Source: Sphingobacterium sp. UBA5670
GTDB taxonomy: Bacteria; Bacteroidota; Bacteroidia; Sphingobacteriales; Sphingobacteriaceae
Direction: 5' to 3'
Assembly: GCF_002420705.1 (NCBI RefSeq)
Contig: NZ_DIIM01000016.1
Span: 282,527-346,526 of the forward strand
Length of the DNA stretch: 64,000 nucleotides
The notes under the pieces are model-generated. The model was not told the DNA's origin, did not search any database, and saw only the letters and a list, made by a program, of their open reading frames with translations. Shown here in pieces: positions 56,746-64,000 of this stretch. Each line of letters starts with the position of its first letter. The stretch's first letter is position 1. The translations under genes and the position numbers were made by a program.

Positions 56746-57081
56746 ATGAGTTTAAATGAATTAACATTTTATCTAGCTGTAGCAACATTGGGTATTAGTT
56801 TACTTTTTTTACATCGTTATATTGCAGTTAGAAGAGCTCTTAGAACAGATATCGAGATTTATCTTTGGGAAAATGATTATACCTTATTAAGATATGATTA
56901 TAAATTAAGAGGAAGAAAAGATGTTTTGAAATATAAGCCCTATCTCGAGCACGGGTATAAAAGTGGCCGTATTTTTCTAGATTTGCATGTAAAGGATTCA
57001 AAAGGCTATAACAAGGTGATAGAAGCTAAAATTTCTATTGATTTTATTAATATTCAGTCTGTAGAATTTCGTCAAGTATAA
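56746..57081 (+). CDS. Small membrane-anchored hypothetical protein
   Basis: 111 residues. One N-terminal transmembrane helix (about 6-24, LTFYLAVATLGISLLFL), then a basic stretch (HRYIAVRRALR) and a soluble part with DYKLRGRKDVLKYKPYLEHG and alternating beta-like strands. No family recognised. ATG has a purine-rich leader (AAGCAATTAAA). It sits between ghost copy I and the promoter of broken copy D. Confidence 0.6.
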   Translation: MSLNELTFYLAVATLGISLLFLHRYIAVRRALRTDIEIYLWENDYTLLRYDYKLRGRKDVLKYKPYLEHGYKSGRIFLDLHVKDSKGYNKVIEAKISIDFINIQSVEFRQV

Positions 57082-57243
57082 GGCCTTAGATAGTAAATGA
57101 GCATGTAGCATAATTGTTAATTTGGAGCGTAGCAGTTTTGGCACTAATATATACAGTTCGCTCCAAAGTATGCTATAAAACCCGCTCTATATAGTGATTC
57201 CGAATTCACCTAAAGATTAAAAATTCATCCGGACATTCCCTCC

Positions 57244-57311
57244 ATTCACCGAGTTTTCCGGTCTATTTGTCTAAAGCCGATAGGCGAAGAGCGTATTGTG
57301 TTGTAGTTTTG
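57244..57311 (+). promoter_or_regulatory. Conserved cassette promoter, copy D
   Basis: ATTCACCGAGTTTTCC, GTCTAAAGCC, TAGGC and TAGTTTTG (57304-57311), with the fixed 18-bp spacing. It still drives a transcript in principle, but the following gene is interrupted. Confidence 0.65.
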
Positions 57312-57358
57312 AGTCAATAAATAAGAACTAAAAACTAACACAATAAAATAAAGACATT

Positions 57359-57879
57359 ATGAACCATCTTGAGTGTATTTAAAAAGCACTCATGACAGCT
57401 TTATCATCAAATAAAAAAACAAATAATTTCGATAAAAAACTCTAGTAAAAACATTCGCAGCAGCAGCTTTAATAGCAGTATCCACTTTCGCTACGGTAGC
57501 TGAAGGACCTGGAGCAAAATCAGCAAAAGCAAACGTTAACCTTTCTACAGCAGAATTGGCTTTGGATCATTATGTAGCGGTAACCACTGCGGGCGAATCA
57601 GCAGGTGTAGAGCAGTTATTCGCTGAAGATTTCAATCAAAAAATCCAAGCTTCCAATGCACAAGCCCATGGCCGTGAAGCTGTGGTTAAATCGTTAAAAA
57701 AACAAAAAGGAGAGAAGTTGAACTGTGAAGTAAGTACTGATATCATCGAGGAGTCTGCAGACTATATGGTAGCAAAAGTGACTTTGAAATTTGAATACTT
57801 CACCAAGACTGATCTCGTGACTTTGGAGCGTGTGGGCAATGACTGGAAGGTTTCCAAATCAATCAATTCGTATAAATAG
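57359..57879 (+). pseudogene. NTF2-like copy D interrupted by a 74-bp insertion after the start codon
   Basis: The original start (GACATTATGAA, 57359-57363) is followed by 74 bp of foreign sequence with an in-frame TAA after seven codons and a small dyad (GAGTG/CACTC). Family coding resumes at about 57437 (ACTCTAGTAAAAACATTCGC) and is then open to the normal stop. The inserted length is not a multiple of three. The last 161 bp (57719-57879) are identical to copy E, far above the similarity of the 5' part, indicating recent gene conversion. Only a TTG at 57556 could start a truncated product. Confidence 0.85.
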
Positions 57880-57954
57880 GATCTAAATACTAGTGAGCTG
57901 CCCAGATTAGTATTGGATCAGGTCACTAGTGAATCATATGTTTAAGTTTAGTTA

Positions 57955-57983
57955 AAAGCCAGATCGTGAGATCTGGCTTTTTT
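57955..57983 (+). terminator. Cassette hairpin T8 with compensatory stem change
   Basis: 11-bp stem AAAGCCAGATC / GATCTGGCTTT with GTGA loop and T run. Relative to T2 the fifth pair from the loop side is swapped (C:G to G:C), keeping pairing. It can terminate in both directions and so also serves the minus-strand subtilase gene. Confidence 0.92.
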
Positions 57984-58067
57984 CCTAGTCAAAAAAATAT
58001 TTCAATTCGGCTCTTTTGACGTGGTACTTTTTTAAGCGCATTACTGCGCGTAGCTTTACTATTCCTA

Positions 58068-59750
58068 TTAAAGCTTTCTTGATTTTTTGATCTCTTTTGC
58101 TATTTCCATTGCTTTCTTCATATCAGGAATACCATAACCATAAGGGATAACCGGGTTATTGATTCGATCTCCTGATTTGCGTATTACATCCATTAGCTCC
58201 ATATTGCTCAATTGCGGATAGGCCTGCCATAAACAGGCGGCTAAACCACAAAGTATAGGACTCGAATAGGAGGTTCCACTACGTGTTTCACCGGCGCCTG
58301 ATTGTCCGATTACCCATGCTCCTCCACCTAGGGCCATAACATCCGGTTTCATTCTGCCATCTACTGTTACTCCCCAAGATGTAAAATCTGCTACCCCACG
58401 ATTATCATATACCGCACCTACTGTAAGTACATGAGGAGAGTCGGCCGGACTCCCTACCCAGCTTCTGTCATTGCCAGCACAATTGACAATCAAGATACCT
58501 TTACTGGCTGCTATGTTAGCAGCCCTTGTGGCAAATGTGGTCTTTCCATCCATCTCTTCAAATTTATAGGCAGGATCGTAGAAACTTTCTGGACCATAAT
58601 AAAGTGACGAATTAATGATATCTACACCAACACTGTCCGCAAATTCAGCAGCGCTGGCCCAGTAGTCCTCCTCGACATGGTGTTCAGATGATTGATCTTC
58701 TGAGCGCAGCAGCCAGTAATTTGCCTCCGGTGCGGTACCCACATATGTTCCTGGTTGGTTGACAGCCATGCAGGAACTTACCCAAACTCCGTGCATATCG
58801 ACCGCATATGGATCATCGTTTTCATAGACAAAAGATTTAGCACCTTTGATATTCACATTTTTAAAAGCTGGATTATTTTTAAGATCCAAAAAACCGGCAT
58901 CGATGATCGCGATATCGATACCTGCTCCTTTATAACCATTCTCATGAAGCACCTGGCCATTATTTATGTTTATATTTGAGGCAGCTCCGCCATAGTCCAA
59001 TTGATTATTTGGGGTATTGTTGGACACTTTTTGAGGAATATCTTTATACTTTCCTTTCTCGGTTAAGTTTTCCCTTGGCCCTTCCCATACTTTTTCTGCC
59101 GAGTGCACAAAAGGGAGATTTTTATATTTGTCAATAAGGAAATAATCTACACAATGTACCGTGACGGTATTTAACCATTTACTTTTGGAGACAATTTTAC
59201 ATCCTACCTTTTCAATTTGTTTTAAATAGTCCTCCGAAATAGGAAGATCGGAATTGTCGATTGCGATGTTTCGTTTCTGTCGCCGCTGGATAGCCTTCTC
59301 TGATAAGAATGTTTCAGGCTTATTCAACGTATGAGAAGATGTTCCTTTGTCCTTTAGTACTAACCTAAACTTGTAGTCATTGGCATCTGTTACAATGATT
59401 TTTACTTTTGCTGTTGCTTTGCCATTCGCAAGGGTTGCTATTGCATATGTTTCACCAGCTCCTTCAGGCCATACTGAAGCTTCTTTTGTTTCTGTATTTT
59501 GTGTTAAACGTGCAATTCTTGTGTTTTCTACTGTCCAGTTTATTTCATCTGAGTCACCTACCGGTAGATTCTGTATTTCAGTTGCCAGCCTGGCCCCTAA
59601 AAATTGTATTTCACGTTTTAAGTAAACTTCATCTGGTTTAATGACAATTTTTATAGGTTCGGGAATGACAGTCTCTTCATTTTTTTTACATGAATTAAAT
59701 AAAAAGCACAGTAAAAGGAAACACAAGGAGATTTTGAAAGAATGAAGCAT
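58068..59750 (-). CDS. Lipoprotein subtilisin-like (S8) serine protease
   Basis: 560 residues. Lipoprotein signal MLHSFKISLCFLLLCFLFNSC (Cys 21 at FNSC) followed by KKNEETVIPEP. A beta-sandwich (about 35-125, Ig-like, EINWTVENTRIARLTQ) and a propeptide-like section (about 130-235) precede the peptidase. Catalytic triad intact: Asp in IAIIDAGF (about 282), His in VDMHGVWVSS (about 319) and Ser in SGTSYSSPI (about 493), with oxyanion Asn in IVNCAGND. Probably a surface or periplasmic protease. It runs opposite to, and between, two cassette copies. Confidence 0.92.
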   Translation of the reverse strand: MLHSFKISLCFLLLCFLFNSCKKNEETVIPEPIKIVIKPDEVYLKREIQFLGARLATEIQNLPVGDSDEINWTVENTRIARLTQNTETKEASVWPEGAGETYAIATLANGKATAKVKIIVTDANDYKFRLVLKDKGTSSHTLNKPETFLSEKAIQRRQKRNIAIDNSDLPISEDYLKQIEKVGCKIVSKSKWLNTVTVHCVDYFLIDKYKNLPFVHSAEKVWEGPRENLTEKGKYKDIPQKVSNNTPNNQLDYGGAASNININNGQVLHENGYKGAGIDIAIIDAGFLDLKNNPAFKNVNIKGAKSFVYENDDPYAVDMHGVWVSSCMAVNQPGTYVGTAPEANYWLLRSEDQSSEHHVEEDYWASAAEFADSVGVDIINSSLYYGPESFYDPAYKFEEMDGKTTFATRAANIAASKGILIVNCAGNDRSWVGSPADSPHVLTVGAVYDNRGVADFTSWGVTVDGRMKPDVMALGGGAWVIGQSGAGETRSGTSYSSPILCGLAACLWQAYPQLSNMELMDVIRKSGDRINNPVIPYGYGIPDMKKAMEIAKEIKKSRKL

Positions 59751-59950
59751 TTAGTATGTTTTTTGGGTTACCAAATAAGTTTTTGTATTTGTAGTGAAAT
59801 CGACTGCAAATTAAATAAATATTGACTATTAATTCTCTTTATTTGTTATCTAATTTTAGTTTTTGTACCGGTTTTTATTATGTTTCTTTAATTATGAATA
59901 TAATTAGCTGTAATCAGCAATTCGTAAACTTTCACCTTCCCATTCCCGCC

Positions 59951-60018
59951 ATTCACCGAGTTTTTCCGATCGTTGGTCTAAAGCCCGTAGGCTGCGGGTC
60001 TAATGTGTTGTAGTTTTG
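59951..60018 (+). promoter_or_regulatory. Conserved cassette promoter, copy E
   Basis: ATTCACCGAGTTTTTCC, GGTCTAAAGCCCGTAGGCT with a perfect AGCC/GGCT dyad, and TAGTTTTG (60011-60018), 46 bp before the ATG. Best-preserved promoter copy. Confidence 0.7.
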
Positions 60019-60064
60019 AGTCAACAAATAAGAACAGAAGTACTAACACTATAAAAAAGACATT

Positions 60065-60511
60065 ATGAGAACTCTAGTAAAAATATTCGCAGCAGCAGCC
60101 TTAATCGCCGTATCAACTTTCGCTATGGCAGCTGAAGGACCAGGTTCAAAATCAGCAAAAGCTAATGTTAACTTATCAACAGCAGACTTCGCTTTGGAGC
60201 ACTACGTTGCGGTAACGACTGCGGGCGAATCAGCAGGTGTAGAGCATTTATTCGCTGAAGATTTTAATCAAAAAATCCAAGCTACCAATGCGCAGTCTAA
60301 CAGTCGCAGCGAAGTTATTAAATCGTTAAAAAAACAAAAAGGCGAAAAGCTGAACTGTGAAGTAAGTACTGATATCATCGAGGAGTCTGCAGACTATATG
60401 GTAGCAAAAGTGACTTTGAAATTTGAATACTTCACCAAGACTGATCTCGTGACTTTGGAGCGTGTGGGCAATGACTGGAAGGTTTCCAAATCAATCAATT
60501 CGTATAAATAG
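60065..60511 (+). CDS. Small exported NTF2-like protein, copy E
   Basis: 148 residues, intact. Signal peptide MRTLVKIFAAAALIAVSTFA-MAAE; mature part DFALEHYVAVTTAGESAGVEH, SLKKQKGEKLNCEVSTDI, ESADYMVAKVTLKFEYFTKTDLVTL and WKVSKSINSYK. More similar to copy A than to copy B, and identical in its last 161 bp to broken copy D. Complete with promoter, hairpin T9 and the start of a downstream S element, so this is the reference cassette of the window. Molecular role unknown. Confidence 0.86.
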   Translation: MRTLVKIFAAAALIAVSTFAMAAEGPGSKSAKANVNLSTADFALEHYVAVTTAGESAGVEHLFAEDFNQKIQATNAQSNSRSEVIKSLKKQKGEKLNCEVSTDIIEESADYMVAKVTLKFEYFTKTDLVTLERVGNDWKVSKSINSYK

Positions 60512-60585
60512 ATTTTTATGACTAGCGGCTTGCTTGAGTGAAAACGGTGGGCCACTAGTGAATCATATGTTTAAATTTAGTTCAG

Positions 60586-60613
60586 AAGCCATGTCGTGAG
60601 ATGTGGCTTTTTT
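60586..60613 (+). terminator. Cassette hairpin terminator T9
   Basis: AGCCATGTC-GTGA-GATGTGGCT then TTTTTT. Two positions use G:U wobble pairs instead of the C:G and A:U pairs of T2, so pairing is preserved. Confidence 0.88.
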
Positions 60614-60672
60614 ACGTCAAAAGGGCCTGATTCTCATCAGACCCTTTCTCTTAGCGTTTACTTGTACAGCAA
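60614..60672. repeat. Cassette downstream element S3 (first 60 bp only)
   Basis: Identical to the start of S4 through TTACTTGTACAG, including the AAGGGCCTGAT / ATCAGACCCTT dyad, then unrelated sequence. The dyad lies 60 bp beyond the minus-strand DJ-1-like stop and may terminate that gene. Confidence 0.75.
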
Positions 60673-60729
60673 ATATTGAACAGACCCAATGGTTTTCAAA
60701 AGTGAATGTTGCTACCTCGGCGGGATACC

Positions 60730-61488
60730 TTATTGACCTAATGCCTTGACGATGGCTATGCCCACAGCTTTGGCCGATTGCGGATTTTGGCCAGTGATCA
60801 ATCTTCCGTCAATGGTGACATGGGATTGCCAAGGTTCGGATTTTTCATAAATCCCACCTATTGCCTTTAGTCTATCTTCCAATAAAAAGGGAACGACATT
60901 GCTGAGCTTTACAAGCTCTTCCTCTTCATTGCTAAAGCCATTGACTTTTTTTCCTTTTATCAGATATTCACCGGTGCTCAGTTTGATGTTGATTAAGCCA
61001 GCAGGGCCATGACATACAGCTGCGACAACGCCATTTGCCGCATATATCTTGCTGGCAATCTTTGCGATTGATGAGTCGAAAGGCAGATCCCACATCGCAC
61101 CATGTCCTCCGGCGTAAAAGATGGCTTTGTATTCTTCAGGTTTTACCTGAGAAGGTTTGAGTGAATGGGTGATTTTATTGTGGTAGTATTTATCCTCCCA
61201 GAATTTTTTGTTAACGGGATCATTCAGATCAAATCCATCCACAGGTGGATTTCCACCTTGTGGGCTAATGAAATCAATCTCATATCCAGCAGCTGTTAAA
61301 ACTTCCCATGGATGTGAGACTTCGCCAAGATAATAACCTGTTTTTTCGCCTGTACTACCTTTTGTATCGTGGCTAGTTACTACAAATAAAATTTTCGGTT
61401 TTCGATTTATTGCATAGCAATGCGTTACTATTAGGATGAATAAAACCGAAAATATTCCTATTTGCCTAAAGAGTTGTTTTGCTTTCAT
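60730..61488 (-). CDS. Exported DJ-1/PfpI-family (Hsp31/class I amidotransferase-like) protein
   Basis: 252 residues from the ATG at 61488, preferred over one at 61518 because it directly opens the signal peptide (MKAKQLFRQIGIFSVLFILI to CYA). The mature part is a DJ-1/PfpI domain: KILFVVTSHD, LGEVSHPWEVLTAAGYEIDFISPQGG, AIFYAGGHGAMWDLP and the nucleophile elbow VAAVCHGPAGL (Cys with adjacent His), ending LITGQNPQSAKAVG. Family members act as glyoxalase III, chaperones or amidases. A periplasmic location is unusual for the glyoxalase type. It lies between intact copy E and gutted copy F. Confidence 0.88.
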   Translation of the reverse strand: MKAKQLFRQIGIFSVLFILIVTHCYAINRKPKILFVVTSHDTKGSTGEKTGYYLGEVSHPWEVLTAAGYEIDFISPQGGNPPVDGFDLNDPVNKKFWEDKYYHNKITHSLKPSQVKPEEYKAIFYAGGHGAMWDLPFDSSIAKIASKIYAANGVVAAVCHGPAGLINIKLSTGEYLIKGKKVNGFSNEEEELVKLSNVVPFLLEDRLKAIGGIYEKSEPWQSHVTIDGRLITGQNPQSAKAVGIAIVKALGQ

Positions 61489-61592
61489 ACTGACTTGATT
61501 TTCTTTTTGTTGAAACAAATTTCTTGATTTTGTATGGTAATTTACCGTGACCTATATCACAAAATTAAAACTCACCTCTCTATTCCTACCAT

Positions 61593-61766
61593 GCACTGAG
61601 TTTTCCTGCTCATTAGTCTAATGCCAATAGTCTAGCGCTATATTGTGTCGTAATTTTGAGTCAACAAATAAGTACAAGACCATCATGAGCATCGATGGAA
61701 ATGAGTGTGTTCAAACTAGCGAATCATATGCTTATTTAATGACAGAGCGTGAGATGTGTCTTTTTA
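61593..61766 (+). pseudogene. Gutted NTF2-like cassette, copy F (promoter and terminator, coding part deleted)
   Basis: The promoter block is present (GCACTGAGTTTTCC, AGTCTAATGCC, TAGTC, 18 bp, TAATTTTG at 61651-61658, then GAGTCAACAAATAAG), as is the 3' tail (ACTAGCGAATCATATG, hairpin at 61740-61766). About 45 bp replace the entire 447-bp gene, so the coding sequence was removed as a block. A short ATG ORF across the scar (from 61683) has no family resemblance. Confidence 0.82.
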
Positions 61767-62012
61767 CGTCAAAAGGGCCTGATTCTCATCAGACCCTTTC
61801 TCTTAGCGTTTACTTGTACAGTAATTTTTATGTTTCCTATCGTTTCCTCTTTTTTGTTTCGTCATCCAATGTTTTTGAAGACTATTGGATTTTCACTGTA
61901 CGACGCCAATTTTTATGTTAATCCTTCCTTTCGAAAGGCAGCTTGTAGCTGCTTTGTATAGTAAGAACAGTTGTCGATTTGAAATAGTTTTATTGGAGTG
62001 GCTTTTTTTATA
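61767..62012. repeat. Cassette downstream element S4 (full length)
   Basis: Closest relative of S1: same length and order of dyads (AAGGGCCTGAT/ATCAGACCCTT; an ATTGG/CCAAT dyad around TCACTGTACGACG; CCTTT/AAAGG; GCAGC/GCTGC), ending in ATTGGAGTGGCTTTTTTTATA. Where S1 is open on the minus strand, S4 has stop codons, which argues against a conserved protein. Confidence 0.75.
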
Positions 62013-62037
62013 AATTGAATTAAAATGGAAAAACCTG

Positions 62038-62403
62038 TCAAAATTCACTTACTAGAATTTTATGTTTTGCTCCCCATTTACTCAATTTTGCCCATATAGG
62101 AACCAGTTCTTTAGCAATTTCTGTCAACTCATAATCCACTCTTGGAGGTACCTCTGCATAAACGGTACGTTTTACCAAGCCATCCTTTTCCATTTCACGT
62201 AATTGCAGCGTAAGCATTCGTTCAGTAATTCCATTAATCTGATTGCGTAATTCACTGAAACGTAATTTCCCATTTTCTAACTTGCAAAGAATAAGCAGTT
62301 TCCAACGACCACCAATTTTGCAAACAGCATAAGTCAAATCACAGCTTTCCATGATATAACTCTCATTCAACAAATTAGTCGAATTTTCTTTTCTTTTCCC
62401 CAT
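62038..62403 (-). CDS. HxlR-family winged-helix transcriptional regulator
   Basis: 121 residues. The single HxlR domain (about 18-105) has the family order: CDLTYAVCKIGGRWKLLILCKL, LRFSELRNQINGITERMLTLQLREMEKDGLV and a wing with VPPRVDYELTEIAKEL. Cys 21 near the start of the domain is the position used by redox-sensing members. It is divergent from the esterase-MFS pair with a 91-bp gap to the esterase ATG, so local repression of that pair is the simple expectation. Confidence 0.93.
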   Translation of the reverse strand: MGKRKENSTNLLNESYIMESCDLTYAVCKIGGRWKLLILCKLENGKLRFSELRNQINGITERMLTLQLREMEKDGLVKRTVYAEVPPRVDYELTEIAKELVPIWAKLSKWGAKHKILVSEF

Positions 62404-62494
62404 TACTTACAAATTTGTTAGTACCATACAATTAGCTGTATACTATGCAAATTTATTGTTTCAAATTAATTTTGTTCCATCAAAATCAATAAAC

Positions 62495-63499
62495 ATGAGA
62501 AAAATTTTATTATCGATAATAATTCTGGGGACTATTTCATGTAAGACCACTAGCACAATCAAAAATGAAACGACTATGCAACTGACACCAAAAATTAAAG
62601 AAATCTTAAGTCATTTAGAAACAATACAGGTATTTCAAGGCAAAAACCCTTTAGATATAAGCCGGAAACATTATGATGCGATGGCTCAACAATTAAGTGG
62701 AAGCAAAGAAGCTGTTTTCAGCATGGAGGAATTTAATATTCCTTCAAAAAATCATCAAATTCCTGTAAGATTATACCGGCCTAAAGGCAAACCATCAAAT
62801 TCATCTGCCATTATCTACATTCATGGAGGATGGTTTATTTCTGGTGGTTATGAAACTCATGATGCAATCGCTCGAAAAATGAGTAACGAAACGGAAGCTG
62901 TCCTCCTTTTTGTCGATTACCGTCTCGCTCCTGAAAATCCTTTTCCTGCCGGACTAAATGATTGTAAAGATGCTACAGCATGGTTAATCAATCACGCAAA
63001 AAAGCTTGGAATTGATGTTCAAAAAATCGGAGTCATTGGCGACAGTGCGGGCGGAGCTTTGGCAACAGCCTTATCTCTTGAATTAGGAAGTCAATTAAAA
63101 TTTCAGGTTTTAATTTATCCTGCTTCTGATAACTCATTAAGTACAGCATCCTGGGAAAATTATAAAAATGGTCCAATCTTAAATAAAGAGTGGGGATTAC
63201 AAGCCTGGAATTGGTATTTGAAATCCAAAGAAGACAAGACAAATCCTTTAGCTGTTCCAATTTTAATCAAAGATTTCAAAAAAACTCCAGAAACTTTGTT
63301 CATTATAGCAGAACATGATCCATTAAAAGATGAAGGAGAGAAATTAGCCGAAAACATGAAAAATTCAGGAGTATCCGTTAAAAAAAGTTTATATAAAGAC
63401 ATGGTTCATGGTTTTATGCATATGGGAGTTCTTTTACCTGAAACACAATTAGCAGCTAAAGAAATTGCTGAATTTATAACCAAAAGTTTAGAAAAATAG
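62495..63499 (+). CDS. Exported alpha/beta-hydrolase, HSL-type esterase/lipase
   Basis: 334 residues from the ATG at 62495, which opens a lipoprotein-like signal (MRKILLSIIILGTISC, Cys 16). Alpha/beta-hydrolase with the hormone-sensitive-lipase-type oxyanion motif HGGW (IYIHGGWFISGG), DYRLAPENPFPAG, nucleophile Ser in GDSAGGALA, acid Asp in AEHDPLKDEGE and His in VHGFMHM. It probably hydrolyses short-chain esters. It lies 9 bp before the MFS gene, so co-transcribed. This end of the window is more AT-rich than the PULs, possibly acquired. Confidence 0.92.
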   Translation: MRKILLSIIILGTISCKTTSTIKNETTMQLTPKIKEILSHLETIQVFQGKNPLDISRKHYDAMAQQLSGSKEAVFSMEEFNIPSKNHQIPVRLYRPKGKPSNSSAIIYIHGGWFISGGYETHDAIARKMSNETEAVLLFVDYRLAPENPFPAGLNDCKDATAWLINHAKKLGIDVQKIGVIGDSAGGALATALSLELGSQLKFQVLIYPASDNSLSTASWENYKNGPILNKEWGLQAWNWYLKSKEDKTNPLAVPILIKDFKKTPETLFIIAEHDPLKDEGEKLAENMKNSGVSVKKSLYKDMVHGFMHMGVLLPETQLAAKEIAEFITKSLEK

Positions 63500-63508
63500 A
63501 ATTTTACG

Positions 63509-64000
63509 ATGAAGAAGTACGCATACATAGGAGCATTAGGCTTTTTAGCTATTATTACAACTGAATTTGGGATCATTGGTATTTTGCCGCAAATAGCGGA
63601 ACATTACCAAATCGGTATTGATAAGGCTGGTTATCTGTTAGGAGCATTTGCATTAGCGATTGCGCTTACTGGACCTTTTATGACTTTGTTGTTATCAGGA
63701 TTTGATCGTAAGAAAGTGATGTTGATAGCTATTTTTATTTTTCTGTTAACGGGAATTATATCGTCATTTTTACCACCATTTTGGCTATTAATGCTTGTAA
63801 GGATATTACCAGCATTTTTACAGCCTGTTTATATTGCTACAGCTTTATCCGTAGCGATTTCGCAAGGTAATAAACAGAACGAAAATGAATTGATGAGTAT
63901 CGTGTTCAGCGGTGTTGCCATTGCAATGGTAACAACTGTTCCGTTCGCTACTTATATTGCCAGCATTTTTTCTTGGGAATATTCGTTTATAGTACAGGCT
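63509..64000 (+). CDS. MFS transporter, AraJ-like drug/sugar exporter (3' end outside window)
   Basis: 164 codons visible, open at the window end. MKKYAYIGALGFLAIITTEFGIIGILPQIAEHYQI is the first helix pair of DHA1-type efflux proteins of the AraJ group (the TEF..IGLLP motif), followed by DKAGYLLGAFALAIALTGP and the motif-A-like SGFDRKKVMLIAIFIFLLT. At least four transmembrane helices are visible. Gene order HxlR - esterase - MFS suggests an inducible efflux or detoxification unit; the substrate is unknown. Confidence 0.9.
   Translation, partial: MKKYAYIGALGFLAIITTEFGIIGILPQIAEHYQIGIDKAGYLLGAFALAIALTGPFMTLLLSGFDRKKVMLIAIFIFLLTGIISSFLPPFWLLMLVRILPAFLQPVYIATALSVAISQGNKQNENELMSIVFSGVAIAMVTTVPFATYIASIFSWEYSFIVQA

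Noticed and set aside
59822..60013. 63-codon ORF before NTF2-like copy E.
   Set aside because: It overlaps the conserved promoter block and ends just before the -7 box.
61643..61961. Plus-strand ORFs of 70-92 codons across gutted copy F and S4.
   Set aside because: They run through the deletion scar, the terminator hairpin and the repeat element; no family resemblance.
1..64000. CRISPR arrays, tRNA or rRNA genes, intact insertion sequences, integrases.
   Set aside because: None seen by reading. The only regular repeats are the dispersed cassette parts, which are not evenly spaced short repeats.

Overview
The window reads as a chromosomal segment of a Bacteroidota bacterium, most likely a Sphingobacteriaceae member close to Sphingobacterium. 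This rests on SusC/SusD outer-membrane pairs, hybrid two-component regulators carrying an AraC output domain, a FecR/ECF-sigma pair, lipoproteins with Bacteroidota-type signals, and TAnnTTTG-type -7 promoter boxes. Species assignment is inference; there is no rRNA or tRNA gene in the window.

Layout. (1) 1-5.05 kb, minus strand: ECF sigma, FecR-type anti-sigma and a window-truncated SusC/RagA receptor with an STN signalling domain, a trans-envelope signalling set. (2) 5.3-8.8 kb: small housekeeping or accessory genes (RidA-like, Crp/Fnr-like, lipoproteins, CsbD), including one lipoprotein gene broken by a single-base frameshift. (3) 9.3-23.8 kb: PUL 1 (susC, susD, a GH16-GH43 fusion, a LacZ-like GH2) facing a convergent hybrid two-component regulator. 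(4) 24.1-29.8 kb: an ABC permease remnant, two copies of a small exported NTF2-like family, and a large TPR protein. (5) 30.1-50.8 kb: PUL 2, with two related GH-like proteins at its two ends, two GH2 enzymes, an orphan GH35 C-terminal module, a second hybrid regulator, a GH28-like beta-helix protein, and susC/susD/susE. (6) 50.9-62.0 kb: an accessory stretch in which unrelated genes (TraB/TIKI-like, GH43, NADAR, subtilase, DJ-1-like) alternate with intact, broken or gutted copies of the same NTF2-like gene cassette. (7) 62.0-64.0 kb: HxlR regulator, divergent esterase and an MFS exporter cut by the window end.

How it fits together. In each PUL, surface glycan capture (SusD, SusE) and TonB-driven import (SusC) are paired with exported hydrolases, and a hybrid regulator senses oligosaccharides in the periplasm. 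For PUL 2 the sequence shows a shared control site: two tandem 16-nt half-sites 21 bp apart, followed 20-21 nt later by a TAnnTTTG box, upstream both of the enzyme operon and of susC. Both PULs have a stable hairpin just after susD.

The most unusual structure is the dispersed cassette: a conserved promoter with a dyad, an approximately 148-residue exported protein, a short GNRA/GTGA-loop hairpin terminator (ten copies recognisable, one with a compensatory base-pair change), and a further approximately 250-bp structured tail. Several unrelated genes end directly against ghost copies of its 3' end.
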